From Cellulomonas chitinilytica (GTDB lineage: Bacteria > Actinomycetota > Actinomycetes > Actinomycetales > Cellulomonadaceae), in assembly GCF_016862675.1 (NCBI RefSeq), contig NZ_BONK01000016.1, forward strand, positions 1 through 64,000: a stretch of 64,000 bases of DNA. The letters run 5' to 3'. Shown piece after piece: positions 1 through 12,167 of the stretch. Under the pieces are notes generated by a model. It was not told the origin of the DNA. It searched no databases and was given only the letters and a program-made list of their open reading frames with translations. The position numbers were made by a program, and so were the translations under genes. The first letter of the stretch is position 1. Each line of letters begins with the position of its first letter.

Positions 1-44
1 CGCTCCAGGCCTTTCGGCCTTTCTTCGAGGCTTTGTCGTTCTCA

Positions 45-261
45 ATCCTAGCGGACCTTTTCAGTGCTTCCGTCCGGCTCTTTCGAGCGGCGGTTGCGAG
101 CTGAGGCCCGGTCCCGAACCGTATCAGGGCGCACGGAGCGTCTCGATCGAAGTTCGGGGGCGGCCACCCTCGGGACCAGCCACCGGGTTCGTTCCCTGGT
201 GTCTGTTCCTCCCTGCCGGGCGACATCGAGAACATTACGCGTGGCTCGGCGCAGGTGGCAA
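45..261 (-). promoter_or_regulatory. Possible rRNA operon promoter region
   Basis: No gene is seen in the first 387 bases. Read on the minus strand there is a good -35/-10 pair: TTGCCA (256-261) and TAATGT (232-237) with an 18-bp spacer. A second -10-like hexamer, TAGGAT, lies at 45-50. A small hairpin (arms 7-11 and 16-20, loop TTTC) follows. Several promoters in series pointing off the left edge, behind tyrS, would suit an rRNA operon. The arg-tyrS-rrn order is my recollection of related genomes, so the rRNA assignment is inference. Confidence 0.35.
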
Positions 262-319
262 ATCGTGGTGCGGTGACCCCGATCACCAGACCCGTGAACG
301 GCCCTGACCTGCACAGACA

Positions 320-350
320 CGGCCGGCCACCCGCACGGGGTGGCCGGCCG
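320..350 (-). terminator. tyrS terminator hairpin
   Basis: Perfect 13-bp stem (320-332 with 338-350) around a 5-nt loop, 38 nt past the tyrS stop. There is no strong U tract, as is usual in high-GC actinobacteria. It separates tyrS from the promoter-like region beyond. Confidence 0.7.
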
Positions 351-387
351 TATCGACATACCGGGACGGGTCGGACGGGACCGGGCG

Positions 388-1650
388 TCAGGCCTGGGCG
401 TCGACGACGGCGAGGGTGCGCTTGCCGCGGCGCAGGACCGCCCAACGTCCGTGGAGCAGGTCGTCCGCCGTCAGGACGGCGTCCTCGTCGGGCACACGCA
501 CGTTGTTCACCGAGGCACCCCCCTCGCTGATGGCGCGCCGGGCGGCTGCCTTGCTCGTGACGATGCCGGTCGCCGCCAGCAGGTCGACGATCGGCACACC
601 CGCGCCGCCGGCGGCGGACGGGAGCTCCGCCACCGCTGCCGCGAGCGTCGAGGCGTCGAGGTCTCCCAGCGAACCGCGACCGAACAGGGCCTGGCTCGCG
701 GCGACCACCTTGTCCGCGGCGTCGGTCCCGTGGACCAGCGCCGTCACGTCGTACGCCAGGGTCCGCTGCGCCTCGCGGGCCGCCGGGCGATCCGCGACCG
801 CCGTCGCCAGGTCCTCGATCTCGTCGCGCGTGCGGAACGTGAAGACCTTGAGGTAGCCCACCACGTCGGCGTCGTCGGCGTTGAGCCAGAACTGGAAGAA
901 CGCGTACGGGCTCGTCAGCTCCGGGTCGAGCCACACCGTGCCGGACTCCGTCTTGCCGAACTTGGTGCCGTCCGCCTTGGTGATGAGCGGCGTGGTGAGG
1001 GCGTGGACCGCGGTGCCCTCGACCTTGCGGACGAGCTCGACGCCGGACAGCAGATTCCCCCACTGGTCCGACCCGCCCGTCTGCATCGAGACGCCGTGGC
1101 GGCGGTGCAGCTCGAGGAAGTCCATGCCCTGGAGGATCTGGTAGCTGAACTCGGTGAAGCTGATGCCCTGCTCGCTGTTCAGCCGGCGGGCGACGGTGTC
1201 CTTCGCGAGCATCGTGCCGAGCCGGTAGTGCTTGCCGACGTCGCGCAGGAAGTCGATGGCCGACATCGGTGCCGTCCATTCGAGGTTGTTCACCATCGTC
1301 GCGGCGTTGTCGCCGGAGAACTCGAGCAGGGGCTCGATCTGGCGGCGGATCCGCTCGACCCACCCGGCGACGACGTCGCGGGAGTTGAGCGTGCGCTCCC
1401 CCGTCATCTTCGGGTCGCCGATCAGGCCCGTCGCGCCGCCGACCAGCGCGTACGGGCGGTGACCCGCGTCCTGGAGACGTCGGACGGTGAGGATCTGCAC
1501 GAGGTTGCCGATGTGCAGGCTCGGCGCCGTCGGGTCGAAGCCGCAGTACAGGGACACCGGGCCCGCGGACAGGGCGGCCCGCAGGGCGTCGGGGTCGGTG
1601 GTCTGCGCGGTCAGGCCGCGCCACTCGAGCTCGTCGAGGATGTGGGTCAC
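388..1650 (-). CDS. tyrS: Tyrosine--tRNA ligase
   Basis: Charges tRNA-Tyr with tyrosine in the cytoplasm. The 420-residue length is normal for bacterial TyrRS. The class I HIGH-type motif is HIGN at residues 46-49, after the tyrosine-pocket stretch YCGFDPTAPS. The KMSKS-type motif is KFGKT at 229-233. The last ~65 residues (SKAAARRAISEGGASVNN) match an S4 RNA-binding domain. It is the last gene of the minus-strand arginine block, 76 nt after the DNA glycosylase gene, and is followed by a 13-bp hairpin. The ATG start fits the family N-terminus. Confidence 0.96.
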   Translation of the reverse strand: MTHILDELEWRGLTAQTTDPDALRAALSAGPVSLYCGFDPTAPSLHIGNLVQILTVRRLQDAGHRPYALVGGATGLIGDPKMTGERTLNSRDVVAGWVERIRRQIEPLLEFSGDNAATMVNNLEWTAPMSAIDFLRDVGKHYRLGTMLAKDTVARRLNSEQGISFTEFSYQILQGMDFLELHRRHGVSMQTGGSDQWGNLLSGVELVRKVEGTAVHALTTPLITKADGTKFGKTESGTVWLDPELTSPYAFFQFWLNADDADVVGYLKVFTFRTRDEIEDLATAVADRPAAREAQRTLAYDVTALVHGTDAADKVVAASQALFGRGSLGDLDASTLAAAVAELPSAAGGAGVPIVDLLAATGIVTSKAAARRAISEGGASVNNVRVPDEDAVLTADDLLHGRWAVLRRGKRTLAVVDAQA

Positions 1651-1726
1651 GAGGTCTCCTGGTCAGGACGAAGGGCCGCGCGGTCGGGCGCGCGAGAGAC
1701 GAGGGGCACCGCCGACGTCGTCGCCC

Positions 1727-2434
1727 TCACGGGGCGTCTACCGACGTCGGCCTCCGATACGCCGGGCGGTACGCGGACACGGTGCGCTCGTCCGTGAGCC
1801 AGTAGCGCCACGGGAAGTGCTGCGGGTCCCCGCCGTGGCCCGCGACGCCGACGCGGGGGCCGGTCGCGTGCGTCGGCTGCATCGCGGCCTGGTCGCGGTG
1901 CAGGACCGTGCCACCGCCTGCCTCGGTCAGGTCGGCGCCGTTCGCGCGCAGGTCCAGCCCGAGGCACACGGCCAGACGAGCCGGCCCGCGGGCCAGCTGG
2001 CGGTGCGAGTCGACGACCCCCACCCGCTCCCGTCGGCGCCACGCGAGCTCCGCACCCTCGACGACCTCGCCCGCGCGCAGCAGGACGGCGGCGGGGCTGC
2101 CCGTCGGCTGCGCGACCACGTTGAGGCAGTGGTGCAGGCCGAGGTGCCGGTAGACGTACAGGCGGCCCGGCTCGGCGAACATCACCGCGTTGCGGGACGT
2201 CCGGCCGCGGAACGCGTGCGAGCCCGGGTCCTCCGGTCCGGCGTAGGCCTCGACCTCCGTGATCCGGACCGTCACGTCGCCCTCGTCGGAGCGGGCGGTG
2301 AGGTGCGCGCCGAGCAGGTCACGCGCGACGGCGTGCACCTCCCGGCTGTACCAGACCCGGGCGGGCACGGTCACGAACGCGCGCGGGTCGGCCGCGTCAG
2401 GCGGACCCGGGTGCGAGGCGGACGACGTGCTCAC
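1727..2434 (-). CDS. 3-methyladenine DNA glycosylase (AAG/MPG family)
   Basis: Base-excision repair enzyme that removes alkylated purines. About 235 residues. It shows the family motifs ITEVEAYAGPEDPGSHA (catalytic Glu in TEVEAY), FRGRTSRNAVMF, GRLYVYRHLGLHHCLNVV and GPARLAVCLGLD. I chose GTG at 2434 because an AGGA-type ribosome site lies just upstream; an in-frame ATG 78 nt earlier would add a low-complexity leader absent from the family. It lies between the P-loop kinase (219-nt gap) and tyrS, a repair gene inside an otherwise biosynthetic run. Possible cotranscription with tyrS is inference. Confidence 0.88.
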   Translation of the reverse strand: MSTSSASHPGPPDAADPRAFVTVPARVWYSREVHAVARDLLGAHLTARSDEGDVTVRITEVEAYAGPEDPGSHAFRGRTSRNAVMFAEPGRLYVYRHLGLHHCLNVVAQPTGSPAAVLLRAGEVVEGAELAWRRRERVGVVDSHRQLARGPARLAVCLGLDLRANGADLTEAGGGTVLHRDQAAMQPTHATGPRVGVAGHGGDPQHFPWRYWLTDERTVSAYRPAYRRPTSVDAP

Positions 2435-2653
2435 CCGACCATCCTGCCGCACGACCGGCCTCGACCCGGGGTCGGTCCTGTCCGCGGACCGCATCCGGCC
2501 CCTGCCGGTCACGCCGCACCCGGCGTACGCACCCGTCCGCGACCGACCGCTCGGGGAACATCGACCCGCCGGTGATCGTCTGCGGCGGCCCGCCGCCCGG
2601 GCCTTCGGCCGCGAGAGAGGCGAGCCGCGTGCTGGTGCGGCACGCGAGGCGGC

Positions 2654-3250
2654 TCACGGCAACGGCGTGCCGAAGGCGTCGAGGCGCACGTCGGCGCGCT
2701 CGCGCGTGCGCTCCCGGTCGAAGTGGGCGGCCTCGTCGACCATCCACCGCTCCCACTGCGGGCGGGCGTCGGCGCCGTCGCGCGCCAGGCCGCGTTCGAG
2801 GCGCAACGGCTCCGGCGCCTCGACCCACACACGCAGAACCGCGATCGCGTCGGCGGCCCGCGGAGCCGAGCCGCATCCTTCGAGCACGAGCAGACCGGGG
2901 ACCGGGACGTCGACCCAGTCGTCGAACCGTGAGGCCAGCCAGTCGTACCGCTGGAAGCGGCCGGGCAGGCCACGGCGCAACGGCTCCAGGACCTGGGCGG
3001 CGAGCCGCGGCCACAGCGAGCCGTCGAGACCCGACCACCCCTCGTACAGGTCGTCGAGGTGCACGACCTCGGCCGCGAGGCCGCGCGCCCCGGCCGAGGC
3101 GGCGACGGCCGCCGCGGTCGTCGTCTTGCCCGACCCGGCCGGGCCGTCGACGCAGACCACGCGGACCCGGCCCAGGCGCGGCGGCCCGGCCAGGGCGCGG
3201 GTGACGAGGTCGTCCGCGACCGGCAGGGCCGCCGTGCCGGAGTCCACCAC
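2654..3250 (-). CDS. P-loop nucleoside kinase-like protein (uridine kinase family)
   Basis: About 198 residues with a clear Walker A, GPAGSGKTT, near residue 40, and a VVHLDDLYEGW segment resembling the substrate and Mg-binding part of uridine/phosphoribulokinase-type kinases. LLVLEGCGS is a possible Walker B strand. The substrate cannot be read from sequence. The start is one of two adjacent GTG codons (3250 or 3247), 6-9 nt past the argH stop, with no clear ribosome site, so coupling to argH is likely. The 219 nt downstream hold no gene I can support. Confidence 0.72.
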   Translation of the reverse strand: MVDSGTAALPVADDLVTRALAGPPRLGRVRVVCVDGPAGSGKTTTAAAVAASAGARGLAAEVVHLDDLYEGWSGLDGSLWPRLAAQVLEPLRRGLPGRFQRYDWLASRFDDWVDVPVPGLLVLEGCGSAPRAADAIAVLRVWVEAPEPLRLERGLARDGADARPQWERWMVDEAAHFDRERTRERADVRLDAFGTPLP

Positions 3251-3255
3251 GGGCG

Positions 3256-5944
<2,689 letters not shown>

Positions 5945-5973
5945 GGGGAACTCTTCCTTCGTGGTGGGGGTGT

Positions 5974-6540
5974 TCAGTCGGTGGGCCGGCTCTGGCCGGC
6001 TCTCGGCTCGGGACGGGGGTCGGTGGCGAGGGCGAGGAACCGCGCCGCGAGCGCGGCGCCTGCGGCGCTGGGGCCGTCCTCGCTCTCCCGGGCGATCACC
6101 AGCACGGTGTCGTCGCCCGCGATGGTCCCCAGGACGGCGGGCAGCACCGAGTGGTCGATCGCCGACGCGAGGAACTGCGCCGCGCCGGGCGGCGTGCGCA
6201 GGACGACGAGGTTGCCGGACGCCTCGGCGGTGACGAGGAGCTCGCCGCACAACCGCGCGAGGCGGGCGGCCAGCATCTCCTGGTCGGGTCCGGCGACGGG
6301 TGCCCGGGCACCGCCCTCGGCGGGGACGGCGTACGCGAGGGCGCCCGTGGGTGTGCGGATCTTCTCGGCACGCAGCTCGACGAGGTCGCGCGACAGCGTC
6401 GCCTGCGTGACCTGGACGCCCTCGGCCGCCAGCAGCTCGGCGAGCTGCTGCTGCGAGTGGACCTGGCCGCGCGTGAGCAGCGCCGTGACGAGGGCCTGCC
6501 GCGCCGCCTTCGTCGCCGGGACGGGGCTCGTCACGCTCAT
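5974..6540 (-). CDS. argR: Arginine repressor
   Basis: Transcriptional regulator of arginine synthesis, active as an arginine-bound hexamer in the known family. 188 residues. The N-terminal winged-helix DNA-binding domain includes [19 protein letters not shown] followed by TLSRDL. The C-terminal oligomerisation/arginine-binding domain shows [14 protein letters not shown]. The C-terminal ~25 residues ([15 protein letters not shown]) are an unconserved tail. Its ATG overlaps the argF stop (ATGA). It lies inside the operon it most likely controls, and a candidate ARG box overlaps the argC start. Confidence 0.95.
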   Translation of the reverse strand: MSVTSPVPATKAARQALVTALLTRGQVHSQQQLAELLAAEGVQVTQATLSRDLVELRAEKIRTPTGALAYAVPAEGGARAPVAGPDQEMLAARLARLCGELLVTAEASGNLVVLRTPPGAAQFLASAIDHSVLPAVLGTIAGDDTVLVIARESEDGPSAAGAALAARFLALATDPRPEPRAGQSRPTD

Positions 6541-7475
6541 GACCGCTCCAGCAGGAACGACAGGAGCGCCTTCTGCGCGTGCAGACGGAACTCGGCCTCG
6601 TCCCACGCGACCGACTGCGGGCCGTCGAGGACCTCGGCGGTGATCTCCTTGCCGCGGTAGGCCGGCAGGCAGTGCAGCACGAGCGCGTCCGGAGCGGCGA
6701 GCGCCAGGGCGGCCGAGTCCAGGCGGAACGGCACGAAGGGCGTCTCGCGCTCCCCCGCCTCGTCCTCCTGGCCCATGCTCACCCACGTGTCGGTCGCCAC
6801 GGCGTCCACGCCCGCGACGGCCTCCTCGATGGTGTGCACCACCTGGACGGAGCCGCCGGTGCGCTCGGCGAGCGCCGCCGCGTCGGCCACCACCTGCGGG
6901 TCCGGCAGGTAGGCCGGCGGCGTGCCGATGCGGACGTGCAGGCCCGCGTTCGCGCCGCCCAGCAGGTACGAGTGGGCCATGTTGTTGGCGCCGTCGCCGA
7001 CGTACGCGAGCGTCTTGCCGGCGAGCCTGCCGACACCGCCGCGGTGCTGCGCGATCGTCGCGAGGTCCGCGAGGATCTGGCACGGGTGGAACTGGTCGGT
7101 GAGCGCGTTCACGACCGGCACGCGGGACGCCGCCGCCATCTCCTCCAGGCGCGACTGCGCGTGCGTGCGCCAGACGATCGCCGAGACCTGGCGGTCCAGC
7201 ACCCGGGTCGTGTCCGTGATCGACTCCCGCTTGCCGATGCCCGCGAGCTTGCCGTCGACCACCAGCGGGAACCCGCCCAGCTCCGCGATGCCCACGGTGA
7301 AGGACACCTGCGTGCGCAGCGTCGGCTTGTCGAAGATGACCGCCACCGCGCGGGGGCCGACCAGCGGCGAGCGGATGAAGCGGTCGTCGCGGAACGCCAG
7401 CGCGAGCTCGAGCACCGTGCGGAGCTCGGCCGGGGACAGGTCGTCGTCGCGCAGGAAGTGCCGGGTCGCCGTCAC
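6537..7475 (-). CDS. argF: Ornithine carbamoyltransferase
   Basis: Makes citrulline from ornithine and carbamoyl phosphate. 312 residues. The ornithine-side SMG motif is present in [10 protein letters not shown], and the catalytic HCLP is present in [22 protein letters not shown] is the carbamoyl-phosphate His/Gln block. One oddity: the usual S-T-R-T carbamoyl-phosphate loop reads T-L-R-T here ([12 protein letters not shown]). The GTG start overlaps the argD stop (GTGA). Given the operon context, ornithine rather than acetylornithine is the expected substrate. Confidence 0.93.
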   Translation of the reverse strand: MTATRHFLRDDDLSPAELRTVLELALAFRDDRFIRSPLVGPRAVAVIFDKPTLRTQVSFTVGIAELGGFPLVVDGKLAGIGKRESITDTTRVLDRQVSAIVWRTHAQSRLEEMAAASRVPVVNALTDQFHPCQILADLATIAQHRGGVGRLAGKTLAYVGDGANNMAHSYLLGGANAGLHVRIGTPPAYLPDPQVVADAAALAERTGGSVQVVHTIEEAVAGVDAVATDTWVSMGQEDEAGERETPFVPFRLDSAALALAAPDALVLHCLPAYRGKEITAEVLDGPQSVAWDEAEFRLHAQKALLSFLLERS

Positions 7476-8773
7476 GGCTGCACCCCCAGGTCGTGCGGCA
7501 GTGCCGCCAGGAAGTCGACGAACGTGCCCGCCTGCTCGTCGGTGAGGACGAACGGCGGGGCGAGCCGCAGGGCGGTCGGCGTGCACGGGTTGACGATGAA
7601 CCCGGCCTCCAGCGCACGCTGCGCGACCTGGCCCGCCACCGGCGACGACAGCTCGACGGCGATGAGGAAGCCCTCCCCGCGGACCTCCGCGACCAGGGGG
7701 CTCGCGCCGGACAGCCGCTCGCGCAGCCGCGCGCCCAGGTCGGTGACGTGCCCCAGCAGACCGTCCCGCTCGATCACCGCGATCGTCGCGAGGCCCGCCG
7801 CCGACGCCACGGGGTTGCCCCCGAACGTCGAGCCGTGCTGGCCCCGGCCCAGGAGCGACGCGACGGGCTCGCCGAGCGCGATGAGCGCACCGACCGGGAA
7901 GCCGCCGCCGAGCCCCTTCGCGACCGTCACGACGTCCGGTGTGATGCCGCCGCCGACCTGCGGGAGGTGGTGGGCGAACCAGGCGCCCGTGCGCCCCATG
8001 CCCGTCTGCACCTCGTCGAGCACCAGCAGCGCACCGCTGTCCGCGGTGAGCCTGCGAGCCAGCGCGAGGTAGCCCGGCGGCAGGGGCCGGACGCCGGCCT
8101 CGCCCTGGATCGGCTCGACGAACAGCGCCGCGACCTGCTGCCCCGCGCCGTCCGCGAACGCCGCCTCGAGGGCGTCCGTGTCGCCGAAGGGAAGGAACTC
8201 GACGCCGCCGGGCAGCGGCTCGAACGGCTCGCGGTACGCGGCCTTCGACGTCAGCGCCAGGGCACCCATCGACCGGCCGTGGAACGACCCCTCGAGCGCG
8301 AGGATCCGCGGCCGGTCCTGACCACCGTTGCGGCGGGCCAGCTTGAACGCCGCCTCGTTGGCCTCCGTGCCCGAGTTCGTGAGGAACACGCGCGAGCCGG
8401 CGGGGGCGCCGACGAGGCCGAGGAGCCGCTCCGCGAACGCGATCTGCGTCGGGCTCCCGAAGAAGTTCGAGACGTGCCCCAACGTGCCGAGCTGGGCGCT
8501 GATCGCCGCCGTCAGCGTCGGGTGCGCGTGACCCAGCGAGTTCACGGCGATGCCGCCGAGCAGGTCGAGGTACCGCTTCCCGTCGGCGTCCCACACGTAG
8601 GGGCCCTCGCCCCGCACCAGGACGCGCTGCGGGGCGCCGAACGTGTCCATGAGCGCGTGGGTGTACCGGTCGGTCCACTCGGCGACGGAACCCTCCGTCG
8701 GGGGCACGGGCAGTGCGGCGTCGGGGGCGCTCGGGGCCCGGTGCCGGGCTCCTGCCGTCACATCGGCGGTCAT
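7472..8773 (-). CDS. argD: Acetylornithine aminotransferase
   Basis: PLP enzyme that converts N-acetylglutamate semialdehyde to N-acetylornithine. 433 residues. Class III aminotransferase features: [16 protein letters not shown] (PLP phosphate site), [25 protein letters not shown], and [15 protein letters not shown] with the Schiff-base Lys. The first ~30 residues ([20 protein letters not shown]) precede the conserved fold and look unconserved. The ATG overlaps the argB stop (ATGA), and the gene's own stop overlaps the argF GTG. Confidence 0.95.
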   Translation of the reverse strand: MTADVTAGARHRAPSAPDAALPVPPTEGSVAEWTDRYTHALMDTFGAPQRVLVRGEGPYVWDADGKRYLDLLGGIAVNSLGHAHPTLTAAISAQLGTLGHVSNFFGSPTQIAFAERLLGLVGAPAGSRVFLTNSGTEANEAAFKLARRNGGQDRPRILALEGSFHGRSMGALALTSKAAYREPFEPLPGGVEFLPFGDTDALEAAFADGAGQQVAALFVEPIQGEAGVRPLPPGYLALARRLTADSGALLVLDEVQTGMGRTGAWFAHHLPQVGGGITPDVVTVAKGLGGGFPVGALIALGEPVASLLGRGQHGSTFGGNPVASAAGLATIAVIERDGLLGHVTDLGARLRERLSGASPLVAEVRGEGFLIAVELSSPVAGQVAQRALEAGFIVNPCTPTALRLAPPFVLTDEQAGTFVDFLAALPHDLGVQP

Positions 8774-9756
8774 GCGGTCACCTCGGGGCTGGGGGTGGCG
8801 TGCGGGACGACCGGCACGGGGGACGTGAAGGGGGCGTCGGCGGGCTCCTCGTCGGGCAGCACCATCGTGCCGATGCCGTCCGACGTGAAGACCTCGACGA
8901 GGATCGAGTGCGGGGCACGGCCGTCGATCACGTGCGCGCGGCCGACACCGCCCTCGACGGCGCGCCAGCAGGCCTCCATCTTCGGGCGCATCCCGGCGTC
9001 CAGGCCGGGCAGCAGCTCCGCGAGCGCGCTCGCGCGCAGGCGGCGCACGAGGGACGTCTTGTCGGGCCAGCTCGTGTAGAGGCCCTCGACGTCCGTCAGG
9101 ACGATGAGCTTGCGCGCGCCGAGCGCCACCGCGAGCGCCGCGGCCGCGGTGTCCGCGTTGACGTTGAGCACCTGGGTGGGGTCGTCGATGTCGGGGGCGA
9201 CGGTCGACACCACCGGGATGCGACCCGCGTCGAGCAGGTCGAGGACCGCGCCCGGGTTGACCTTGACGACGTCGCCGACCAGGCCGATGTCCACCGGCTG
9301 CCCGTCGACGAACGCCTCCCGGCGCCGCGCCTGGAACAGACCGCCGTCCTCGCCCGACAGCCCGACCGCGTGCGGGCCGTGCGCGTTGAGCAGGCCGACG
9401 AGCTCGCGCGACACCTGGCCGGTGAGCACCATGCGGACCACGTCCATGGCCTCGGGCGTCGTCACGCGCAGGCCGCCGCGGAACTCCGACTCGATGCCGA
9501 GCCGGTCGAGCATCGCGTTGATCTGCGGTCCCCCGCCGTGCACCACGACCGGCTTGAGGCCGACCTGCCGCAGAAACACCATGTCCTCGGCGAACGCCCG
9601 CTTCAGGTCCTCGTCGATCATCGCGTTGCCGCCGTACTTCACGACGACGAGCGCGCCCGCGAACTTCTGCAGCCACGGCAGGGCCTCGACCAGCACGTGC
9701 GCCTTCTGGTCCGCGCGCAGGTCCGTCCGGGTGTCGAAGACGAAGTCGTCGCTCAC
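8770..9756 (-). CDS. argB: Acetylglutamate kinase
   Basis: Phosphorylates N-acetylglutamate, the usual point of arginine feedback. 328 residues. Amino-acid kinase family motifs: [19 protein letters not shown], and [18 protein letters not shown] near the ATP site, with VLTDVEGLY. The N-terminal extension before the first strand (about 30 residues) is of the kind seen in arginine-sensitive hexameric enzymes. The C-terminal ~25 residues are an Ala/Pro-rich tail. The GTG start overlaps the argJ stop (GTGA). Confidence 0.96.
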   Translation of the reverse strand: MSDDFVFDTRTDLRADQKAHVLVEALPWLQKFAGALVVVKYGGNAMIDEDLKRAFAEDMVFLRQVGLKPVVVHGGGPQINAMLDRLGIESEFRGGLRVTTPEAMDVVRMVLTGQVSRELVGLLNAHGPHAVGLSGEDGGLFQARRREAFVDGQPVDIGLVGDVVKVNPGAVLDLLDAGRIPVVSTVAPDIDDPTQVLNVNADTAAAALAVALGARKLIVLTDVEGLYTSWPDKTSLVRRLRASALAELLPGLDAGMRPKMEACWRAVEGGVGRAHVIDGRAPHSILVEVFTSDGIGTMVLPDEEPADAPFTSPVPVVPHATPSPEVTA

Positions 9757-10958
9757 GTGGAGTACTCGCTGTTCTCGGTGACGTAGGCGTGCGTGAGGTC
9801 GTTCGTCCACACGGTGACGACCTCGCCGCCCGCCTTGAGGTCGACCAGCACCTGCACGAGCCGCTCGGAGGCGAGGTCCACCTCGGAGCGCGGGGTGTGG
9901 GCCGCGCCGTCCTTGCAGACCAGGACGCCGTTGATGGACACGTCGAGCGTCGCCGGGTCGAACGCCGCGACCGACTCCGGGACGGTCCCGACCTGGGCGA
10001 GGACGCGACCCCAGTTCGGGTCGTTGCCGTAGACGGCGGCCTTGAACAGGTTCGAGCGGGTGACCGCCCGGGCGACCGCCAGCGCGGCGTCCTCCGTCTC
10101 GGCACCCATGACGGTGACCGCGATGTCGTGCGTCGCGCCCTCGGCGTCGGCGATGAGCTGGCGGGCGAGGTCGCCGCAGACGGCGGTGAGGCCAGCCGTG
10201 AAGCCCTCGGGGTCCGGCGTCGCGCCGCTCGCGCCGGAGACCAGGAGCACGACCGTGTCCGACGTGGACATGCAGCCGTCGGAGTCGATGCGGTCGAACG
10301 TCTGCCGGGTGGCGGTGCGCAGCGCCCGCTCGGCCGTCTCGGCGTCGATCACGGCGTCCGTCGTCAGGACGCAGAGCATCGTCGCGAGCGCCGGGGCGAG
10401 CATGCCGGCGCCCTTGGCCATGCCGCCGACCGTCCAGGTGCCGAAGTCGCCGTCGATCGTCACGTGGGACGTCTTCGGCACGGTGTCCGTCGTCATGATC
10501 GCGACGGCGGCCGCCGGCCCGCCGTCGTCGCTGAGCGCGGCGGACGCCAGGTCGACGCCGTCGAGCAGCAGCTGGCGCGGGAGCCGCTCGCCGATGATGC
10601 CCGTGGACGCCACGACGACGTCCCCCGCGGAGACGCCGAGCGCGTGCCCGACCCGCTCGGCCGTGGCGTGCGAGTCCTGGAACCCCTCGGGGCCGGCGAA
10701 CACGTTCGCGCCGCCGGAGTTGAGCACGACGGCGCGGACCACGTGGTCCTGCACGACCTGGCGCGACCAGAGCACGGGCGCCCCGACGACGCGGTTCGTG
10801 GTGAACACGGCCGTGCCGACGTCGAGCGGCCCTTCGTTCACGACGAGGGCGAGGTCCGGCCGGCCGGACGGCTTGAGGCCGGCGGTCACCCCGGCCGCGA
10901 GGAAGCCGCGCGGTGCGGTGACCCCGGGCGACGGGAGCTCTTCGGTCTGGTCGATCAC
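9753..10958 (-). CDS. argJ: Glutamate N-acetyltransferase / ornithine acetyltransferase
   Basis: Recycles the acetyl group from N-acetylornithine to glutamate. 401 residues. The precursor is expected to self-cleave before a Thr: the region reads [15 protein letters not shown], with the Ala-Thr scissile bond inside ALATML. No separate argA or argE lies nearby, consistent with the cyclic pathway. The GTG at 10958 has a GAGGAG ribosome site. A 94-nt gap from argC contains no gene. The in-frame extension upstream of 10958 is not part of the protein. Confidence 0.95.
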   Translation of the reverse strand: MIDQTEELPSPGVTAPRGFLAAGVTAGLKPSGRPDLALVVNEGPLDVGTAVFTTNRVVGAPVLWSRQVVQDHVVRAVVLNSGGANVFAGPEGFQDSHATAERVGHALGVSAGDVVVASTGIIGERLPRQLLLDGVDLASAALSDDGGPAAAVAIMTTDTVPKTSHVTIDGDFGTWTVGGMAKGAGMLAPALATMLCVLTTDAVIDAETAERALRTATRQTFDRIDSDGCMSTSDTVVLLVSGASGATPDPEGFTAGLTAVCGDLARQLIADAEGATHDIAVTVMGAETEDAALAVARAVTRSNLFKAAVYGNDPNWGRVLAQVGTVPESVAAFDPATLDVSINGVLVCKDGAAHTPRSEVDLASERLVQVLVDLKAGGEVVTVWTNDLTHAYVTENSEYST

Positions 10959-11052
10959 GGCGTCTCCTCGGTCGTGGTGGACGGACGGGCACCAGCATGC
11001 TGGCCGCCGTCGCGTCGGGCGCGGTGGAGCGTCAGGGGCGCCTGCCCGGCGT

Positions 11053-12117
11053 TCACGGCGCGACCCCGTCGAGCGGGAGGCCGAGCGTCTCGGGCAGGCC
11101 GAGGGCCACGTTGAGCGACTGCAGGGCGCCGCCCGCGGTGCCCTTGACGAGGTTGTCGATCGCCGTGACGGTGACGACCCGACCGGCGCGGGCGTCGACC
11201 GCGACCTGGACGAGGGCGGTGTTGGCGCCAAGCGTCGACGCGGTCGTCGGCCACTGGCCCTCGGGCAGCAGGTGCACGAACGGCTCGTCCGCGTACGTGT
11301 GCTCCCAGGCGGCCCGCACGGCGGCGGGATCCGCCCCGTCGACCAGCCGGGCGGTGGCCGTCGCGAGGATGCCGCGGGCCATCGGGACGAGCGTCGGCGT
11401 GAACGACAGCGTCACGTCGGCCGCGCCCGCCGCGCGCAGGTTCTGGGCGATCTCCGGGATGTGCCGGTGGCTGCCGCCGACCGCGTACGGCTGGGCCGCG
11501 CCGAGGCCCTCCGCGGCGAGCAGGTGCGTCTTGAGGGAGCGTCCCGCCCCCGAGTAGCCGTTGGCGAGGACGGCCACGACGTCGACGGCGTCGATCAGCC
11601 CGGCGGCGACGCCGGGCTGCAGGCCGAGGGTCACGGCGGTGACGTTGCAGCCGGGGACCGCGATCCGGGTGGCGCCCGTGAGGTGCTGCCGCTGGCCGGA
11701 GGCGACGGTCTCGCCGGCCGTGAGCAGCTCAGGCAGGCCGTAGGGCCACGTGCCCGCGTGCGGGGTCCCGTAGAACTCCTTCCACGCGACGGGGTCGACG
11801 AGCCGGTGGTCGGCGCCGAGGTCGACCACGACCGCCGTGTCGCCCCGTGCGGCCAGCTCGGCCGCGACCGCACCGCTCGCGCCGTGGGGCAGGGCGAGGA
11901 CCACGACGTCGTGCCCGGCGAGGGCGTCGACGTCGGTCCTGTCGAGGACGCGGTCCGCCAGGGAGCGCAGGTGCGGGGCGTGCTCGCCGAGCCGGGTGCC
12001 CGCGTTCGAGTGGGCGGTGAGGGCGCCGATCCGCGCCTCGGGGTGGGCGAGCAGGAGGCGGAGCATCTCCCCGCCGGCGTAGCCGGACGCGCCAGCGACC
12101 GCGACCGTGAACGTCAT
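11053..12117 (-). CDS. argC: N-acetyl-gamma-glutamyl-phosphate reductase
   Basis: NADPH-dependent reduction to the semialdehyde; first gene of the arg operon. About 354 residues. NADP-binding [17 protein letters not shown] is at the N-terminus, the catalytic Cys lies in [12 protein letters not shown], and [11 protein letters not shown] is a conserved His block. ATG codons lie at 12129, 12123 and 12117. I chose 12117 because it places the dinucleotide fold as in homologues. No ribosome site is visible, so the transcript may be nearly leaderless. A candidate ARG box lies just upstream. Confidence 0.95.
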   Translation of the reverse strand: MTFTVAVAGASGYAGGEMLRLLLAHPEARIGALTAHSNAGTRLGEHAPHLRSLADRVLDRTDVDALAGHDVVVLALPHGASGAVAAELAARGDTAVVVDLGADHRLVDPVAWKEFYGTPHAGTWPYGLPELLTAGETVASGQRQHLTGATRIAVPGCNVTAVTLGLQPGVAAGLIDAVDVVAVLANGYSGAGRSLKTHLLAAEGLGAAQPYAVGGSHRHIPEIAQNLRAAGAADVTLSFTPTLVPMARGILATATARLVDGADPAAVRAAWEHTYADEPFVHLLPEGQWPTTASTLGANTALVQVAVDARAGRVVTVTAIDNLVKGTAGGALQSLNVALGLPETLGLPLDGVAP

Positions 12118-12118
12118 G

Positions 12119-12150
12119 TGCATGACCATACACGGCGATGCAGAAAGATA
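12119..12150 (-). promoter_or_regulatory. Candidate argC promoter and ArgR operator
   Basis: On the plus strand TGCATGACCATACA (12119-12132) resembles an ARG box (TGCAT-N4-ATxCA type), and a second TGCA half-site lies at 12138-12142. On the minus strand a -10-like TATCTT lies at 12145-12150, about 28 nt before the argC ATG. The operator would therefore overlap the transcription start, and also the 5' end of the divergent oxidoreductase gene. No good -35 is visible. Confidence 0.4.
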
Positions 12151-12167
12151 CGACGCGCATTCCCGGG

